A DNA stretch of 10,398 bases, from positions 66,942 through 77,339 of the forward strand of contig MU646938.1 in NCBI GenBank assembly GCA_026770585.1. The letters are read 5' to 3'. Below are positions 9,551-10,398 of the stretch, in pieces (within the stretch, counting starts at the first letter, position 1; the number at the start of each line of letters is the position of its first letter). The position numbers were made by a program, and so were the translations under genes. The stretch is from Baffinella frigidus (lineage: Eukaryota; Cryptophyceae; Cryptomonadales; Baffinellaceae). The notes beneath the pieces were generated by a model. It saw only the letters and a program-made list of their open reading frames with translations. It did not search any database and was not told the DNA's origin.

Positions 9551-9656
9551 TTTGTACGGGAAGGTGACTAATCCGCGCAGGTTTTGTACCAGAGGGCACA
9601 CGCGTCTTGTCCATTTTGTACCAGACAACACACGAGTCGTGTCCACTTTGTACCGG
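9551..9656 (+). repeat. 32-bp TTTGTACCAG tandem repeats, plus orientation
   Basis: TTTGTAC occurs at 9551, 9583, 9615 and 9647, exactly 32 bases apart each time. The text between is variable: GTGACTAATCCGCGCAGG in the first unit, CACACGCGTCTTGTCC and CACACGAGTCGTGTCC in the next two. Further motifs at 9842 and 9878 are 36 bases apart with ATAACTAATCCGGGCATCG between them. Confidence 0.93.
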
Positions 9657-9721
9657 AAAAGGCTGAGATGAGTCAACTTAACCTTGCCGGGCGAGTCCCG
9701 CGAAAGTGGGCGGGGCTGAGA

Positions 9722-9813
9722 TCTCTCTCTCTCTGACACACACACTCTCTCTCTCCCTCCCTCTCTCTCCCTCTCTCTCTCTCTCTCCCTCTCTCACACA
9801 CACCCACACACAC
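9722..9813 (+). repeat. Compound (CT)n/(CA)n microsatellite
   Basis: CT repeats interrupted by CCCTCC, with CACACA blocks at about 9735-9743 and 9796-9811. Open frames on both strands here (Ser/Leu on plus, Arg/Glu on minus) are simple-sequence artefacts. Confidence 0.97.
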
Positions 9814-9823
9814 TTTCGACGGT

Positions 9824-9909
9824 TGACTAAGCTGTGCAGCGTTTGTACCAGGACGATAACTAATCCGGGCATCGTTTTTTGTACAAGGCGATTCACTAAT
9901 CCGGCAGAT
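9824..9909 (+). repeat. GACTAA-N-TTTTGTACCAG modules
   Basis: GTTGACTAAGCTGTGCAGCG-TTTGTACCAGG, then ATAACTAATCCGGGCATCG-TTTTTTGTACAAGG, then TTCACTAATCCGGCAG. Each module has an ACTAA element about 15-20 bases before a T-run and GTACCAG or GTACAAG. Confidence 0.85.
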
Positions 9910-10132
9910 TAGTTAACTACATATTTAGTTAACTGCATATTTCACTCGGAGCCACAACATTTCGCCTAAGTCAACTCCCCCTGAAAGCTAGCGCCTTAAG
10001 TCAAATGCCTGGTCCCAGACCAGGGTCCATCTAAACGAAATCAGGGGAAAGTTGACTTAGGTGAGCTGGTTGACTTAGCTGAAATCTTGTGGCCGGAGTG
10101 TATTTAGTCAACTGCATTTTTAGTCAACTGTA
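9910..10132. mobile_element. 223-bp fold-back element with TAGTTAACT/AGTCAACTG ends
   Basis: The left arm (TAGTTAACTACATAT, TTAGTTAACTGCATAT, CACTCGGAGCCACAAC, CTAAGTCAAC) pairs imperfectly with the complement of the right arm (AGTTGACTAA, GCAGTTGACTAAATACACTCC, GGCCACAAG, CTAAGTCAAC). The exact centre is a perfect hairpin CCTGGTC-CCA-GACCAGG (10008-10024). The terminal 15-16 bases are duplicated in both arms. The right end abuts the donor-like GTAC of the exon-like block at 10134-10193. Confidence 0.8.
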
Positions 10133-10133
10133 C

Positions 10134-10193
10134 CTTAGAGGGGGTCTGCAAGTCGCCGCCTTTCGCGGAAGGCGACATGAGGGACTCCGTCGC
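10134..10193 (-). pseudogene. Exon-like fragment, 20 codons, MSPSAKGGDLQTPSK
   Basis: On the minus strand GTGTGCAG (acceptor) precedes a 60-base open frame ATESLMSPSAKGG-DLQTPSK, followed by GTACAG (donor, 10133-10128). Length is a multiple of three, GC is high, and both boundary dinucleotides are canonical. The opening TESL recalls TTES of the 2042-2932 family, but over too few residues to claim homology. A hairpin (GTCGCC/GGCGAC) lies inside. Upstream on this strand is the 26-bp minisatellite, which would be intronic. Confidence 0.35.
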
Positions 10194-10197
10194 CTGC

Positions 10198-10398
10198 ACA
10201 CGCACAGACAGAATCAAATCGCAACACGCACAGATAGAATCAAATCGCAACACGCACAGACAGAATCAAATCGCAACACGCACATACAGAATCAAATCGC
10301 AGGCACGCACAGACTGAATCAAATCGCAAAACGCACAGACAGAATCAAATCGTAACACGCACAGACTGAATCAAACCGCAACACGCACAGACTGAATC
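10198..10398 (+). repeat. 26-bp minisatellite, nearly 8 copies, runs off the window
   Basis: The unit is ACACGCACAGACAGAATC followed by AAATCGCA. Units start at 10198, 10224, 10250, 10276, 10302 (27 bases), 10329, 10355 and 10381 (cut by the window end). ACAGACTGAATC variants cluster towards the right. There are no unique spacers, so it is not a CRISPR array. Confidence 0.97.

Noticed and set aside
9678-9912. Ser/Leu-rich and Arg/Glu-rich open frames
   Set aside because: They lie on the CT/CA microsatellite and are simple-sequence artefacts.
7099-9960. Plant WRKY W-boxes (TTGACT/C)
   Set aside because: The motif is frequent because it is part of the TTGACTAATC repeats and element arms. No adjacent gene makes a regulatory role testable here.
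10198-10398. CRISPR array
   Set aside because: The 26-bp units are contiguous without unique spacers, and the setting is eukaryotic.

Overview
This window looks like a subtelomeric or other repeat-rich, gene-poor stretch of a eukaryotic nuclear chromosome. I see no bacterial gene organisation, no tRNA or rRNA, and no long convincing open reading frame. Degenerate heptamer tracts close to the plant/algal telomere repeat TTTAGGG occur throughout. Short GC-rich islands on the minus strand look like exons flanked by spliceosomal signals (CAG acceptors, GTAC donors, once a perfect TACTAAC). A TTTAGGG-type telomere fits green algae and plants, cryptophytes, dinoflagellates and chromerids among others. 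I cannot name the organism.

Layout. 1-95 is an (AT)n microsatellite, followed by an exon-like scrap (107-167, minus) and a long degenerate TTTAGGG/TTTGGGG/TTTCGGG tract (about 173-625). 640-3300 is a mosaic: a 29-bp tandem repeat, two 144-bp TA-flanked palindromic elements (911-1054 and 2759-2902), a 140-bp near-perfect palindrome with a 4-bp target duplication (1320-1459), a 161-bp CCACACAG-ended element (1598-1758), and five related exon-like copies that would encode EIE(E/A)xFP(T/A)F (2042-2932, minus). 3300-4200 holds CCCTAGA heptamers, a four-copy CCACTTAGCAGC motif, another 144-bp inverted-repeat element and a 66-bp direct duplication. 4160-4660 is telomere-like again.

4660-6525 is built around a large inverted duplication (arms about 4915-5185 and 6135-6345). 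Between the arms lie TTAA-rich stretches and repeated copies of another exon-like sequence (KLKLRKPPKPFVVE). 6550-7400 holds a heptamer array, a possible decayed coding segment, a T/G-rich tandem repeat and a 215-bp inverted-repeat element. 7600-7760 is an inverted copy of 2300-2452, followed by 22 consecutive heptamers. 8060-8880 holds copies of a third exon-like sequence (EDDKVFVAAC), with tandemly duplicated segments made partly of a 32-33 bp TTTGTACCAG repeat. 8904-8987 is a mixed but in-register heptamer array. 9110-10137 holds a 98-codon open frame, two inverted-repeat elements, more TTTGTACCAG arrays and a CT/CA microsatellite. 10134-10193 is a 20-codon exon-like segment on the minus strand, bordered by a 26-bp minisatellite that runs off the window.

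No genes can be shown to work together here. The main themes are: period-7 arrays whose unit drifts while the register is kept; several families of short non-autonomous inverted-repeat elements, three of them with informative insertion sites; and exon-like fragments almost all in the same orientation. The fragments could be one or more minus-strand genes with repeat-filled introns, or repeated gene debris. Sequence alone cannot decide between these. All assignments were made by eye.
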